From an uncultured Sphingomonas sp. (GTDB taxonomy: Bacteria > Pseudomonadota > Alphaproteobacteria > Sphingomonadales > Sphingomonadaceae), in NCBI RefSeq assembly GCF_913777625.1, contig NZ_CAJYTI010000017.1, forward strand, positions 1 through 64,000: a stretch of DNA of 64,000 bases, written 5' to 3'. A model generated the notes under the pieces. The model did not search any database. It was not told the DNA's origin and worked only from the letters and a program-made list of their open reading frames with translations. Of the stretch, positions 15,994-24,647 are shown in pieces. Both the position numbers and the translations under genes were made by a program. The stretch's first letter is position 1, and every line of letters starts with the position of its first letter.

Positions 15994-17340
15994 ATGCTGA
16001 ACAACGAACAGGCCCTGGAGCGCGCCGCCGACGCCGTGGCGCGTGCCCGCCGTGCCGGGGCCGATGCCGCCGACGCCGTCTTCTCCGCCGATCGCTCGCT
16101 TTCCGTCTCCGTCCGGATGGGCGCGCTGGAGGATGTCGAGCGCTCCGAAGCCGAGGAGCTGGACCTGCGGGTCTTCGTCGGCAAGCGCTCGGCCAGCGTC
16201 TCGACCAGCGACCTGAGCAGCGACGCGATCGCCACCCTGGTCGAGCGCGTGGTCGCGATGGCGCGCGAGGCACCCGAGGACCAATGGGCCGGGCTCGCGC
16301 CCGAGGACCGGCTGATTCACGGCACGCCCCCGCATCTCGACCTGGACGACGGCGCCGAAGTGGAGCCCGCCGCATTGAAGGCGCGCGCACTCGCCGCCGA
16401 GGAGGCCGCGCGCGCCGTGCCCGGCGTCACCAATAGCGAAGGCGCGGGGGCAGGCGCCAGCCGGGTGCAGCTCGCGCTCGCCACCAGCCATGGCTTTGCC
16501 GGCGCCTATGCCCAGTCGAGCCACGGCATCTCGGCCAGCGTGCTCGCCGGCAGCGACGGCGCGATGGAGCGCGACTATGCCCACCATTCCGCCCGCCACG
16601 CCGCAATGCTCGACTCGCCCGAGGCGATCGGGCGGCTGGCCGGCGAGCGGGCGGTGGCGCGGCTGAACCCGCGCAAGATCCCCAGCGGCGCGATGCCGGT
16701 GGTGTTCGATCGCCGGGTTTCCTCAGGGCTGCTCGGCCATCTGATCGGCGCGATTTCGGGGGCGGCGATCACCCGCAAGACCAGCTTCTTGCTCGATGCG
16801 CTGGGCACCCAGGTGTTCGCGCCGGGCGTGACGATCTGGGACGATCCCCATCGCCCGCGCGGCATCCGCTCGCGTGCCTTCGACGGCGAGGGGCTGCCGG
16901 TCAGCCGCATGCAGATCGTGCGCGAGGGGATGCTGGAGACCTGGCTGCTGGAGAGCGCCGCCGCCCGCCAGCTCGGGCTGGAGCCGACCGGCCATGCGAC
17001 GCGCGGCGGCGGCGGGGCGCCCGGGGTCTCGCCGAGCAATCTCTATATGGAAGCCGGCCATGTTCCGCCCGAGACGCTGATCGGCGAGATCGACCATGGC
17101 CTGTATGTGTTCGAGCTGATCGGCCACGGCGTCAACGGCGTGACCGGCGACTATAGTCGCGGCGCGGCGGGCTTCCTGATCGAGAAGGGCGAGATCACCG
17201 TTCCCGTTTCCGAAATCACGATCGCGAGCAACCTCAAGGACATGTTCCGGGCGCTCACCCCGGCGAACGACCTCGAGTTCCGCTATGGCATCAACGCGCC
17301 GACGCTCCGTATCGACGGGATGACGATCGCCGGTGCCTGA
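15994..17340 (+). CDS. pmbA: TldE/PmbA-type metalloprotease homologue
   Basis: A 448-residue member of the TldD/PmbA family, which forms a TldD-TldE complex that trims peptides such as microcin precursors and unfolded substrates. The N-terminal region ADRSLSVSVRMGALEDVERSE, central PVVFDRRVSSGLLGHLIGAISG and C-terminal LIGHGVNGVTGDYSRGAAGF are typical. It lacks the HExxxH zinc motif of TldD, which identifies it as the TldE partner; no tldD is in the window. Its stop overlaps the GTG of the next gene by 8 bases. Confidence 0.9.
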   Translation: MLNNEQALERAADAVARARRAGADAADAVFSADRSLSVSVRMGALEDVERSEAEELDLRVFVGKRSASVSTSDLSSDAIATLVERVVAMAREAPEDQWAGLAPEDRLIHGTPPHLDLDDGAEVEPAALKARALAAEEAARAVPGVTNSEGAGAGASRVQLALATSHGFAGAYAQSSHGISASVLAGSDGAMERDYAHHSARHAAMLDSPEAIGRLAGERAVARLNPRKIPSGAMPVVFDRRVSSGLLGHLIGAISGAAITRKTSFLLDALGTQVFAPGVTIWDDPHRPRGIRSRAFDGEGLPVSRMQIVREGMLETWLLESAAARQLGLEPTGHATRGGGGAPGVSPSNLYMEAGHVPPETLIGEIDHGLYVFELIGHGVNGVTGDYSRGAAGFLIEKGEITVPVSEITIASNLKDMFRALTPANDLEFRYGINAPTLRIDGMTIAGA

Positions 17341-18106
17341 GCTCGCCGCCGAGATCGCGGCCATCGCCGCCGAGGCGGGGCGCCATGCGATGGCGCGCTG
17401 GCAGAGCGATTTCGCGCGCTGGGAGAAGGCGCCCGGCAACCCGGTCTGCGCGGTCGACCTCGAGGTGGACGCGCTGCTCCGCGACCGGCTGGGGGCGCTG
17501 CTGCCCGATGCCGGCTGGCTTTCCGAAGAGACGGTGGACAATGCCGACCGGCTGGCGCTGTCCCGGCTCTGGGTGGTCGACCCGATCGACGGCACCCGCG
17601 ATTACTTACGCGGGCGGCCGGGCTGGGCAGTCTCGATCGCGCTGGTGGAGGATGGCCAGCCGGTGATCGGCGTGCTCGACGCACCGGCACGCGGCGAGGT
17701 GTGGACGGCGCGGGCCGGGGCGGGCGCGTGGCGAAACGGCGTGGCACTGCGTGCGGCCGAACGGGCCGAGCTACCCGGCGCGCGCGTGCCGGCGGACCAG
17801 CTGCCCAAGGTCGACCGCGATCTGGTGATGGTCCCGAAGCCCAATTCGATCGCGCTGCGCATTGCGATGATCGCGGCGGGCGACGCCGACCTCGTCGCGA
17901 CGCTGCGCTGGGGGCATGAATGGGACATCGCCGCCGCAGTGCTGCTCGCCCGCGAGGCGGGGGCGGCGGTGACCGATGCGCTGGGGCAGGCGCTCGGCTT
18001 CAACACGCCCGCGGGTGAGGCATACGGGGTGCTGGCGACGACGCAAGGCATCCACGCCGCAGCGGTGGCGCGGCTGGCGGATCGGGTGGAGCCGGGGAAG
18101 CGGTAG
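17333..18106 (+). CDS. Inositol monophosphatase-family phosphatase (CysQ-like)
   Basis: A 257-residue magnesium-dependent phosphatase of the inositol monophosphatase superfamily. Metal-binding motifs are present: LSEETVDN, DPIDGTRDYL and WGHEWDIAAAVLLAREAG. 3'-Phosphoadenosine-5'-phosphate (CysQ) or inositol phosphate are the usual substrates of such alphaproteobacterial proteins; the sequence alone does not decide. The start is GTG at 17333, within the stop region of pmbA (GTGCCTGA), so the two are translationally coupled. Confidence 0.87.
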   Translation: MPELAAEIAAIAAEAGRHAMARWQSDFARWEKAPGNPVCAVDLEVDALLRDRLGALLPDAGWLSEETVDNADRLALSRLWVVDPIDGTRDYLRGRPGWAVSIALVEDGQPVIGVLDAPARGEVWTARAGAGAWRNGVALRAAERAELPGARVPADQLPKVDRDLVMVPKPNSIALRIAMIAAGDADLVATLRWGHEWDIAAAVLLAREAGAAVTDALGQALGFNTPAGEAYGVLATTQGIHAAAVARLADRVEPGKR

Positions 18107-18170
18107 GTATCGCTATCCATTGCTACATTGCGTCGTTGCGATCGACTTCCGTCCGCTTCATAGTTGTTGA

Positions 18171-18902
18171 GTGCCGGAATTTAGCGACTACATTGTCTTT
18201 GCGGATGAGAGTGGAGACCACGGCCTTCAGTCGATTGATCCGCAGTTTCCCGTTTTTGCCTTGGTCTTCTGTATATTCGATAAGGGCATGTATGCTGAAA
18301 AGGTTGAGCCAGCCTTTCGCAGATTGAAGTTCAAATATTTTGGCCATGACGCTGCCATTCTGCACGAGCGTGAGATACGCAAGCAGGAGCCGCCATTCGC
18401 TTTCTTAAGACAGGATGCTGCTCTCCGGGCGGGATTCATGGCGGATGTCAGTGCGGTCATGGCCGACGCTCCGTTTCGCGCATTTTGTGCGGTGATCGAC
18501 AAAATGCGCCACAAGGCGCGGTATGTGAATCCTTGGAATCCCTACGAAATTGCAATGCAATTTTGTATGGAGAGGCTCAGCGACACGCTGATGCGCGAAG
18601 GTCAGGAAGGGCGCTTGACCCATGTCCTGTTCGAAGGAAGAGGACGGGAAGAGGATCGTCAGCTGGAATTGGAATTCCGGCGGATCGCTCAAAATGGCAA
18701 GCAGTGGGGACGGCGTTCCATTGACTTCATACGAACGCCGCTCGAACCTCTTTTCGTACCCAAATCGGCCAATCTCGCAGGGCATCAGCTCAGCGATCTT
18801 ATCGCAAGACCGATTGCGCTTCGTGCCCTGCGGCCAGACCAAGCGAACCGGGCTTTCGATACCATCAAGGATCGCGTGTCCGCCCTGACGATCTTTCCTT
18901 GA
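18171..18902 (+). CDS. DUF3800 protein, low-GC, probably acquired
   Basis: A 243-residue protein opening with YIVFADESGDHG (residues 7-18), the signature of DUF3800. The family has a predicted RNase H-like fold and unknown function, and often sits in mobile or defence-associated contexts. Further acidic residues occur in LFEGRGREEDRQLELEFRR and GHQLSDLIARPIA, which fits a metal-dependent nuclease, but that is inference. The GTG at 18171 is the first usable codon after an in-frame TGA (18168-18170). Base composition is near 50 percent GC in sampled stretches against about two thirds for the neighbours. It is followed by a strong terminator and stands alone, consistent with lateral gain as a single cassette. 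Confidence 0.82.
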   Translation: MPEFSDYIVFADESGDHGLQSIDPQFPVFALVFCIFDKGMYAEKVEPAFRRLKFKYFGHDAAILHEREIRKQEPPFAFLRQDAALRAGFMADVSAVMADAPFRAFCAVIDKMRHKARYVNPWNPYEIAMQFCMERLSDTLMREGQEGRLTHVLFEGRGREEDRQLELEFRRIAQNGKQWGRRSIDFIRTPLEPLFVPKSANLAGHQLSDLIARPIALRALRPDQANRAFDTIKDRVSALTIFP

Positions 18903-18911
18903 TCAAAAAAC

Positions 18912-18941
18912 AAAAGGGCCCCGGAAACCCGAAGCCCTTTT
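18912..18941. terminator. Bidirectional intrinsic terminator after the DUF3800 gene
   Basis: AAAAGGGC (18912-18919) pairs with GCCCTTTT (18934-18941). T residues follow the stem on the plus strand and an A-rich stretch precedes it, so it would work in both directions. It starts nine bases after the DUF3800 stop. The rest of 18903-19101 shows no gene. Confidence 0.8.
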
Positions 18942-19101
18942 GTCGACCGGGAAAGCCCAATCCTTGCTCGATATGTAGGCTAAGAGCCTTGTGGATACAA
19001 GCAGCAGCCCTGCTGCCGCTTCACCTGATCGCCATGCCCCACCGGCGGACGGCCAATCCCGCCCTCTGTGCCTTCGCGGCGTAGCGTGCTAGCGACGCCC
19101 C

Positions 19102-19422
19102 ATGTCGAAATCCCTGAGCACCAGCGGTGCCATCGATCTGGATGGCGTGACCTATGATTGGCGTCTGCAGCGCGAGCCCCATCTGTCGGACGACGAGGGC
19201 TGGAAGGGTATGACCATCGCGGTTGCCCAGCAGGGTGCCAAGCGCGAGGCCTGGCTGGAATTCCCGGCGCCGAAGCGGCTGCTCAAGGGGCTGCCGCGCG
19301 GCCGTCTCCAGCTCGACGACGCGACGATCACGCGCTGCGTCCGCTCCGCGCTGTCGGCCGGTTGGGATCCGCTGTCGCGGGGCAAGCCCGAGGTGTTCGT
19401 CGTCGATTCGGAAGGCAATTGA
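19102..19422 (+). CDS. Small conserved hypothetical protein
   Basis: A 106-residue cytoplasmic protein without signal peptide or membrane segment. The pattern VTYDWRLQREPHLSDDEGWKGM followed by REAWLEFPAPKRL and CVRSALSAGWDPLSRGKP looks like a compact beta-rich domain that ends in an alpha helix and a short strand (VFVVDSEGN). Similar short proteins occur in sphingomonads, but I do not recognise a named family. The codon use matches the neighbourhood and the frame is uninterrupted. It stands between a terminator and a repeat region, so it probably has its own promoter. Confidence 0.65.
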   Translation: MSKSLSTSGAIDLDGVTYDWRLQREPHLSDDEGWKGMTIAVAQQGAKREAWLEFPAPKRLLKGLPRGRLQLDDATITRCVRSALSAGWDPLSRGKPEVFVVDSEGN

Positions 19423-19560
19423 GCGGTTCCCGGCGCGGCGGGGCGGCTATGACCGGCGCTTGCACTTCGGCCTTTGTTCCCTACATGTTCCAAGGCCTTT
19501 TGGCTGCCGCTCTTTGACCCTGTCGGTGCATCGTCTGGCGCGCGCGTGTATGCGCGTGTG

Positions 19561-19655
19561 CCTAAACTTCCTAAACTTCGGGCCGGGTGCGTCGGGCACA
19601 AGAACCATCCGCCCCGTGCCGAAACCCGCGCACAGGCCTAAACTTCCTAAACTTC
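19561..19655. repeat. Two copies of a CTAAACTTC tandem repeat next to purK
   Basis: CCTAAACTTCCTAAACTTC occurs at 19561-19579 and again at 19637-19655, 76 bases apart in the same orientation. Each copy is itself a tandem of the unit CTAAACTTC. The stretch between is GC-rich and noncoding, and the copies end 23 bases before the purK stop codon. The 19423-19678 gap has no credible gene. The copies are too few and too short for a CRISPR array. Confidence 0.75.
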
Positions 19656-19678
19656 CAAACGTCACGCCGGGTGCGGCA

Positions 19679-20755
19679 TCAGCCCCGCTTCACCCGCGTG
19701 ACATGCCCCATCTTCCGTCCCGGCCTCGCCTGGCCCTTGCCGTAGAGGTGGAGATGGGTGCCCGGTTCCGCGAGCAGTTCGGGCCAGCGGTCCGCCTCGT
19801 CGCCGATCAGGTTTTCCATCTCGACATGGCTGCCGGTCAGCGCGGTCGAGCCCAAGGGCAGGCCGCAGATCGCGCGGACATGGTTTTCGAACTGCGAGGT
19901 CTCGGCGCCCTCGATCGTCCAGTGGCCGCTATTGTGGACGCGCGGCGCCATTTCGTTGAACACCGGGCCGTCCGGGGTCGCGAAGAACTCGCAGGTCAGC
20001 ACGCCGATATGGCCGAGCGCCTCGGCGACGCGGCCGGAGAGCGCCGCGGCCTCGGTCCAGTGGCGGGCGATCTCGGCCGGGGCGGGCAAAGTGGAGCGGG
20101 CGAGAATGCCGTCCTTGTGCTCGTTCCAGGGCGGCGGATAGCTGGCCAGCGTCCCGTCCAGCCCGCGCACGGTGATGATCGAGAATTCGTGGCTGAAGGT
20201 GACGAAGCCTTCGAGGATCGCCGGGCGCTCCCCGATGGCTGCCCAGGCCGCCTCTGCCTCGGACGCGTCGTGCAGGCGCACCTGGCCCTTGCCGTCATAG
20301 CCGAGCCGCAGCGTCTTCAGGATCGACGGCGCGCCGATCCGGGCGATCGCTTCGTGCAGTTCGTCGCGGGTGGTGACCAGCGCCCAGGGCGCGGTGCGGC
20401 CGCCGAGTTCCGCCACGAACGACTTCTCGTTGGCGCGGTCCTGCGCGATCTCCAGGCTCTTGGCGCCGGGGCGGACCGGCACCTTGGCGGCGAGATGCGC
20501 GACGGGGGCGAGCGCCACATTCTCGAACTCGTAGGTGATCACGTCGGCATGGGACGCGAGCTCGTCGAGCACGATATGGCTGTGATAGTCGGCGCGGGTG
20601 AAGCTGGAGGCGGTCTGCGCCGCGATGCTCTCCTCGTCGGGGGCGAGGACATGGGTGCGATAGCCGAGATTGGCGGCCGCGATCGCGATCATCCGGCCGA
20701 GCTGGCCGCCGCCGAGGATGCCGATGGTGGAGCCCGGGGGGAGCACGTCGCTCAT
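19679..20755 (-). CDS. purK: N5-carboxyaminoimidazole ribonucleotide synthase
   Basis: A 358-residue ATP-grasp enzyme that makes N5-carboxy-AIR from AIR, bicarbonate and ATP in purine synthesis. The N-terminus [19 protein letters not shown] is the classic PurK opening, followed by [14 protein letters not shown] (ATP grasp), [11 protein letters not shown] and [17 protein letters not shown] near the metal site. Its ATG overlaps the purE stop in ATGA (20752-20755), giving tight coupling with the next enzyme of the pathway. The C-terminus [11 protein letters not shown] is complete. Confidence 0.96.
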   Translation of the reverse strand: MSDVLPPGSTIGILGGGQLGRMIAIAAANLGYRTHVLAPDEESIAAQTASSFTRADYHSHIVLDELASHADVITYEFENVALAPVAHLAAKVPVRPGAKSLEIAQDRANEKSFVAELGGRTAPWALVTTRDELHEAIARIGAPSILKTLRLGYDGKGQVRLHDASEAEAAWAAIGERPAILEGFVTFSHEFSIITVRGLDGTLASYPPPWNEHKDGILARSTLPAPAEIARHWTEAAALSGRVAEALGHIGVLTCEFFATPDGPVFNEMAPRVHNSGHWTIEGAETSQFENHVRAICGLPLGSTALTGSHVEMENLIGDEADRWPELLAEPGTHLHLYGKGQARPGRKMGHVTRVKRG

Positions 20756-21237
20756 GCCGGTTCCTCCGCGACGCTGTCGGTCTGGGCGGTGCGCCAGGCG
20801 ATCAGCTTTTCGGTCAGCGCCGTGTCCGATGTGGCCAGGATCGCGGCGCCGAGCAGCGCGGCGTTCTTGGCGCCGGCCTTGCCGATCGCCAGCGTGCCGA
20901 CCGGAATGCCGCCGGGCATCTGGACGATCGAATAGAGGCTGTCGAGCCCCTTCATCGTCTTGGATTCGACCGGCACGCCCAGCACCGGCAGGTGGGTCAT
21001 CGCGGCCGCCATGCCAGGGAGGTGCGCCGCGCCGCCGGCGCCGGCGATGATCACCTTCAGCCCGCGGTCCGCCGCGCCGGTGGCATAGTCATAGAGCCGC
21101 TGCGGGGTGCGGTGGGCGGAGACGACCTTGGTCTCGTGAGGGACGCCCAGCTCCTCCAGGATCGACGCGGCGTGGCGCATCGTCTCCCAATCGGAGGTGC
21201 TGCCCATGATGATGCCGATAAGAGGTGCTTGCGCCAT
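20752..21237 (-). CDS. purE: N5-carboxyaminoimidazole ribonucleotide mutase
   Basis: A 161-residue class I PurE that converts N5-CAIR to [38 protein letters not shown] and [25 protein letters not shown] are the three hallmark blocks, with the SAHR histidine in the active site. The protein is an octamer in known members. It is the first gene of a purE-purK unit with a 4-base overlap to purK. Confidence 0.96.
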   Translation of the reverse strand: MAQAPLIGIIMGSTSDWETMRHAASILEELGVPHETKVVSAHRTPQRLYDYATGAADRGLKVIIAGAGGAAHLPGMAAAMTHLPVLGVPVESKTMKGLDSLYSIVQMPGGIPVGTLAIGKAGAKNAALLGAAILATSDTALTEKLIAWRTAQTDSVAEEPA

Positions 21238-21299
21238 TGCCTGCCCGACCGTGGAATGGAAGCGGGGTGTTAGTCAGGCAGGGCGCTCAGGGCAATGGG

Positions 21300-21755
21300 T
21301 CACGAATCGAGTTCGAGCAGTTCCTCGCGGACGTGAATCGCCTTCAGCGACATCCGCACCTCGACCAGGAAGTAGAGCAGCCCCGCGATCAGCAGCAGCA
21401 TCGACAGGATGAAGGCCAGCGCCACCCAGATGCCGACGTGGAGATTGGCGAGCCGGGAGACGAACATCAGCGCCACGACCATGCAGATGGCGAGCGCGCT
21501 GGCGGTGCACAGGAAGATGGCGTTGTTGATCACCGAGATGCGGCGATCGATGATCCGCAACTCCCAGACATGCCGGTCATGCTCGGGGCCGCTGGAGCGG
21601 GGATGGAGTTCCTCGATCACCCGCGCACGGTCGACGATGCGGGCGAGGCGGCCGACCATCGTGTTGAGGAAGGCGCCGATGCCGGCGAGCAGGAACACCG
21701 GTGTGATCGCTGCCTGGATCGTTTCCGAGACGGTGGAGAGATAGGGGCCTTCCAT
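21300..21755 (-). CDS. DUF2721 family membrane protein
   Basis: A 151-residue inner-membrane protein. The N-terminal segment TIQAAITPVFLLAGIGAFLNTMVGRLARIVDRAR is the DUF2721 signature. Two further hydrophobic segments follow a charged loop (AIFLCTASALAICMVVALMF, then WVALAFILSMLLLIAGLLYF). The ATG at 21755 gives the family's usual start, and the frame upstream is only incidentally open. It diverges from an acetyltransferase gene 85 bases away. Function of the family is unknown. Confidence 0.85.
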   Translation of the reverse strand: MEGPYLSTVSETIQAAITPVFLLAGIGAFLNTMVGRLARIVDRARVIEELHPRSSGPEHDRHVWELRIIDRRISVINNAIFLCTASALAICMVVALMFVSRLANLHVGIWVALAFILSMLLLIAGLLYFLVEVRMSLKAIHVREELLELDS

Positions 21756-21840
21756 GCGACGCTGTATGCAAGCGGGCGTGCACTGCTTGCAAGTGTGCGC
21801 TGCACCGGATGGTAAGGGGTGCGGGTGTAGCAATGCGCCG

Positions 21841-22953
21841 ATGCGCCTGTCTGCCCGCCCCCGTCCCCGTCGATCCGCCCTTGGCGAGGAGGTCGAGCCG
21901 GGTGGGAAGACGGTCCAGCTGTCCTGCGTGCCGGACCTTGCGCCCGCGCTCGACACTGTCGCCGAACGGTCGGCCGAGACCCACCGCTTCCTGCGGTACG
22001 GCTGGTATGCCGCAGCCCTGGCGGCGTATGGCGGCACCGCAAGGACGCTGGTGGTGGGAGAGGCAGGCCTGTCCGTGGCGGCGCTGCCCCTCGTGGACAA
22101 GGGCCCCCGCTGGCTCGGCCTGGCGGAGATCCCCGGCTGCTATTGGCCGTTTCGCAGCTTTCCTGTGGCGGAAGGCGCTAGTCCGGCCGCCGCGGAGGCG
22201 TTGCTTGCGGCGCTGGCGCGCCAGGTGCGGGCGCTACGGATCGGTCCGATTTCGGACGACGATCCGGCACTGGCCTGGCTGAAGGTGCAGGCGCTGGCGC
22301 AGGGATGGACGGTCCTCGATCGCTTCGTCGCGCACTGCTACCTGCTCGATATCGGCGTGCCGGCGGCCGAGGGCGGCTGGCCACGCGGATCGACGCTGCG
22401 CAAAAATCGCTATTTCGAAAAGCATCTGGCGCGCGAAGGCAAGTTGGACTGGACCTGGGGAAGCCTTCGCTTCGACGACCTGGCGGATATCGAACGCCGT
22501 AGCTGGATCGCCAGTCGCACCGACGGCCGCGACGCCAAGTTCACTGTGGACGGTCACGGCGCCTTCTTCGGCGCGGCGGCACGCGACCCGGTAGTGGCCG
22601 GGATGATGTCCGCGGCGGTGCTGCGGATCGACGGACGGCCGATGGCCTTCTCGTTCGATCTCGTCACTGGCGCGCGCAGCTATGCGATCGCGAACAGCTA
22701 TGATCCGGAACTTGCGCGGCATTCGCCGGGCAGGGTGCTCCAGTACCGCAATCTTGCCCGCGCCAGGGAGCAGGGCGTGCGACTGGTCGATTGGGGCGCG
22801 GGCGACAGCGGCTACAAGCGAACCATGGGCGCGGTGCAGGGGCCGGCGCTGCGCGACTGGATTTTCGTGCGCCCCGGTCTGGCCGGGCTGGCCGCGCGAT
22901 GGCTGCGGGGCGCATGGCGCCGCTCCGGTCAGGACGAGGGCGTGTCGGCCTGA
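21841..22953 (+). CDS. GNAT-fold acetyltransferase of the BcsL/CelD type
   Basis: A 370-residue protein with the double-GNAT architecture of the CelD/BcsL and FemAB-like group. These proteins transfer acyl or aminoacyl groups to envelope polymers or small molecules. Recognisable blocks are RGSTLRKNRYFEKHLAREG, AAVLRIDGRPMAFSFDLVTG and YDPELARHSPGRVLQYRNL ahead of LVDWGAGDSGYKRTMGA, which matches the conserved GDxxYK tail of the family. The ATG at 21841 is preferred; the frame stays open upstream to 21754 but that part overlaps the divergent gene. No polysaccharide operon is adjacent, so the acceptor is unknown. Confidence 0.78.
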   Translation: MRLSARPRPRRSALGEEVEPGGKTVQLSCVPDLAPALDTVAERSAETHRFLRYGWYAAALAAYGGTARTLVVGEAGLSVAALPLVDKGPRWLGLAEIPGCYWPFRSFPVAEGASPAAAEALLAALARQVRALRIGPISDDDPALAWLKVQALAQGWTVLDRFVAHCYLLDIGVPAAEGGWPRGSTLRKNRYFEKHLAREGKLDWTWGSLRFDDLADIERRSWIASRTDGRDAKFTVDGHGAFFGAAARDPVVAGMMSAAVLRIDGRPMAFSFDLVTGARSYAIANSYDPELARHSPGRVLQYRNLARAREQGVRLVDWGAGDSGYKRTMGAVQGPALRDWIFVRPGLAGLAARWLRGAWRRSGQDEGVSA

Positions 22954-23019
22954 GCGGCTCGGCGCCCCCGCCGTCGACCCTCTGGTAAGGTCTCGGTTCG
23001 CTAGCTCCGCTGACCGGGT

Positions 23020-23700
23020 TCAGACCCGGACATAGCGAAAATACCAGACTTCATGCCCCTGGCGCCGGGCCTTGCGTTCGTAACGCGTTTCCGGCCAGTC
23101 GGCAGGGCGGGTGAGAAAGTCCTGCGCGGTCTGTGCCTGCCAGACGAAATCCTTGCGCTGGCCCATCACCATCATCGCCCAGCGGCAATAAGTGGGGTCG
23201 TCGGTGCCGAGGCGGAACTCGCTGCCGGGCTTGAGCTTGGCGGCGATCAGGTCGAGCGGGCCGTGATTGACCATGCGCCGCTTGGCGTGGCGTGCCTTGG
23301 GCCAGGGGTCGGGGTGGAGCAGATAGGCGCGGCTGAGGCTCGCATCGGGCAGCCGCTCGATCACCTCGAGCGCATCGCCCATGTGCAGGCGGACGTTCGA
23401 AAGCGCACCGTCGCGGATGTGGTTGAGCGCGCCGACCACGCCGTTGAGGAAGGGCTCGCAGCCGATAAACCCGTGGGTTGGCCGCATCGCCGCCTGACCC
23501 GCGAGATGCTCGCCGCCGCCGAAGCCGATCTCGACCTCCAGCGGGCGATCGTCGCCGAACAGTGTCTGCGCATCGAGCGGGCCGGTTTCGGGCACGCTCA
23601 CCTGCGGCAGCAGCTCCTCGACAAGCGCGGACTGGCCCTGGCGGAGCTTGTGGCCCTGGCGGCGGCCATAGAGACGACGGATGGTGGTAGGATCAGCCAT
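23020..23700 (-). CDS. trmB: tRNA (guanine-N7)-methyltransferase
   Basis: A 226-residue SAM-dependent enzyme that forms m7G46 in tRNA. LEVEIGFGGGEHLAGQA is the SAM site, and FIGCEPFLNGVVGALNHI, LLHPDPWPKARHAKRRMVN and LGTDDPTYCRWAM are TrmB-specific. RRLYGRRQGHKLRQGQ at the N-terminus is also typical. A CCGGGT/ACCCGG hairpin overlaps the stop codon (23014-23029) and may help end transcription. In many alphaproteobacteria trmB lies directly after metK; here three EAL genes separate them. Confidence 0.95.
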   Translation of the reverse strand: MADPTTIRRLYGRRQGHKLRQGQSALVEELLPQVSVPETGPLDAQTLFGDDRPLEVEIGFGGGEHLAGQAAMRPTHGFIGCEPFLNGVVGALNHIRDGALSNVRLHMGDALEVIERLPDASLSRAYLLHPDPWPKARHAKRRMVNHGPLDLIAAKLKPGSEFRLGTDDPTYCRWAMMVMGQRKDFVWQAQTAQDFLTRPADWPETRYERKARRQGHEVWYFRYVRV

Positions 23701-23749
23701 GGGGCGCAGCGCATAGTCGCCCGCCTGCGTGCTGGCAAATCGGGGCTTA

Positions 23750-24490
23750 TCAGGCGGCGAGGCGGGCCGGGGCCACGGGCGCGCCCCAGCGACGTACCGG
23801 GCGGGTATAGCGGCGGACGCGCGGCTCGGTACGCAGTGCGCCCTGAAAGTGGCGAAGCCCGACGGCGATCGCGGCGGACTGCTCGGCTTCTTCGGTAGGC
23901 GCGGGTGCCGTGACAGTGACGCCCATGCCTTGCGCGAGGCGCATCACGCCTTCGACGAGGCGGGCGCGGGCGGGCGCGGTGTCGAGCCGGTGGGCGAGCG
24001 CCGGGGCCAGACGGATCAGCCGCGGCGAGCAATGCGCCAGCAGGCCGAGCGCCAGCGGACCGGCGGCGAAGTCGCCGAGGCCGACCATCATGCCGCGATC
24101 GGTGCAGGCGGCGATCATCGCGGCGGCGGCATCGCGGTCGGCGGATTCGTCGGCGCTCACTTCGACGACGACGCGGTCGAGCGGCAAACGGTGGCGCAGG
24201 GCGGCGCGGAACAGGTGGGTGAGCAGGCGCTCGGGGGCACCGGCATGGACCTGAACGGGCACGATCAGCAGCGTACCGGTATCGGCAAGCCCGGCATTCG
24301 CGGCAGCGGCGAAGGCATGCTCAAGCCGGATCGCCTCCAGTTCGGCGCGAACCGGTCGCGGCAGGATGGCGTTGACGACATGGAATGCCTGTGCGGGGGC
24401 GTGAATGGCGGCGTGCCAGGCGAACGGTTCCGCGCTTCCCTGTGCCGTCAGCGGCTGCAGATCGATGCGAAGGTTCATCGTGTTGGCCAT
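23750..24490 (-). CDS. Degenerate EAL-domain protein (first of three, most diverged)
   Basis: A 246-residue stand-alone EAL-fold protein with no sensory or GGDEF domain. The EAL triad itself is not present: the first block reads FAWHAAIHAPAQAFHVVNAIL. The remaining scaffold is recognisable in VVVEVSADES (usual E-T-E block), MMVGLGDFAAGPLALGLL (usual DDFGTG block) and LIRLAPALAHRL. Loss of the metal and catalytic residues argues against c-di-GMP hydrolysis, so a binding or regulatory role is inferred. The start at 24490 has a CGGAG sequence at suitable spacing. A 7-base inverted repeat (24511-24531) lies just upstream. It is 50 bases from trmB and follows two other EAL genes. Confidence 0.75.
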   Translation of the reverse strand: MANTMNLRIDLQPLTAQGSAEPFAWHAAIHAPAQAFHVVNAILPRPVRAELEAIRLEHAFAAAANAGLADTGTLLIVPVQVHAGAPERLLTHLFRAALRHRLPLDRVVVEVSADESADRDAAAAMIAACTDRGMMVGLGDFAAGPLALGLLAHCSPRLIRLAPALAHRLDTAPARARLVEGVMRLAQGMGVTVTAPAPTEEAEQSAAIAVGLRHFQGALRTEPRVRRYTRPVRRWGAPVAPARLAA

Positions 24491-24510
24491 GTTCTTTGCT
24501 CCGATACCCG

Positions 24511-24531
24511 ATTCTTCCGAACCTGAAGAAT
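24511..24531 (-). promoter_or_regulatory. Inverted repeat upstream of the first EAL gene
   Basis: ATTCTTC (24511-24517) and GAAGAAT (24525-24531) are perfect 7-base arms around a 7-base spacer, 21 bases from the start codon at 24490. The position suits either a repressor operator or a 5' leader hairpin controlling translation. No protein that binds it can be named from the window. Confidence 0.4.
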
Positions 24532-24647
24532 AGGTAACCAAAGCCGTCGCTCCGGCCCATTCCGTGCATCGCCCCAGCGGATTCGCCCCGATCGGGATTC
24601 TACGAAGTTTGCCTTCGCGATTCGCCCGATTCGGAGCGATTCCCGCC

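Noticed and set aside
19561..19655. Possible CRISPR array
   Set aside because: Only two copies of a 19-base repeat made of a 9-base unit, no series of uniform spacers and no cas gene.
22990..23030. tRNA-like stretch containing GGTTCAGACCCGG
   Set aside because: It forms a single hairpin overlapping the trmB stop codon; acceptor, anticodon and D arms are missing.
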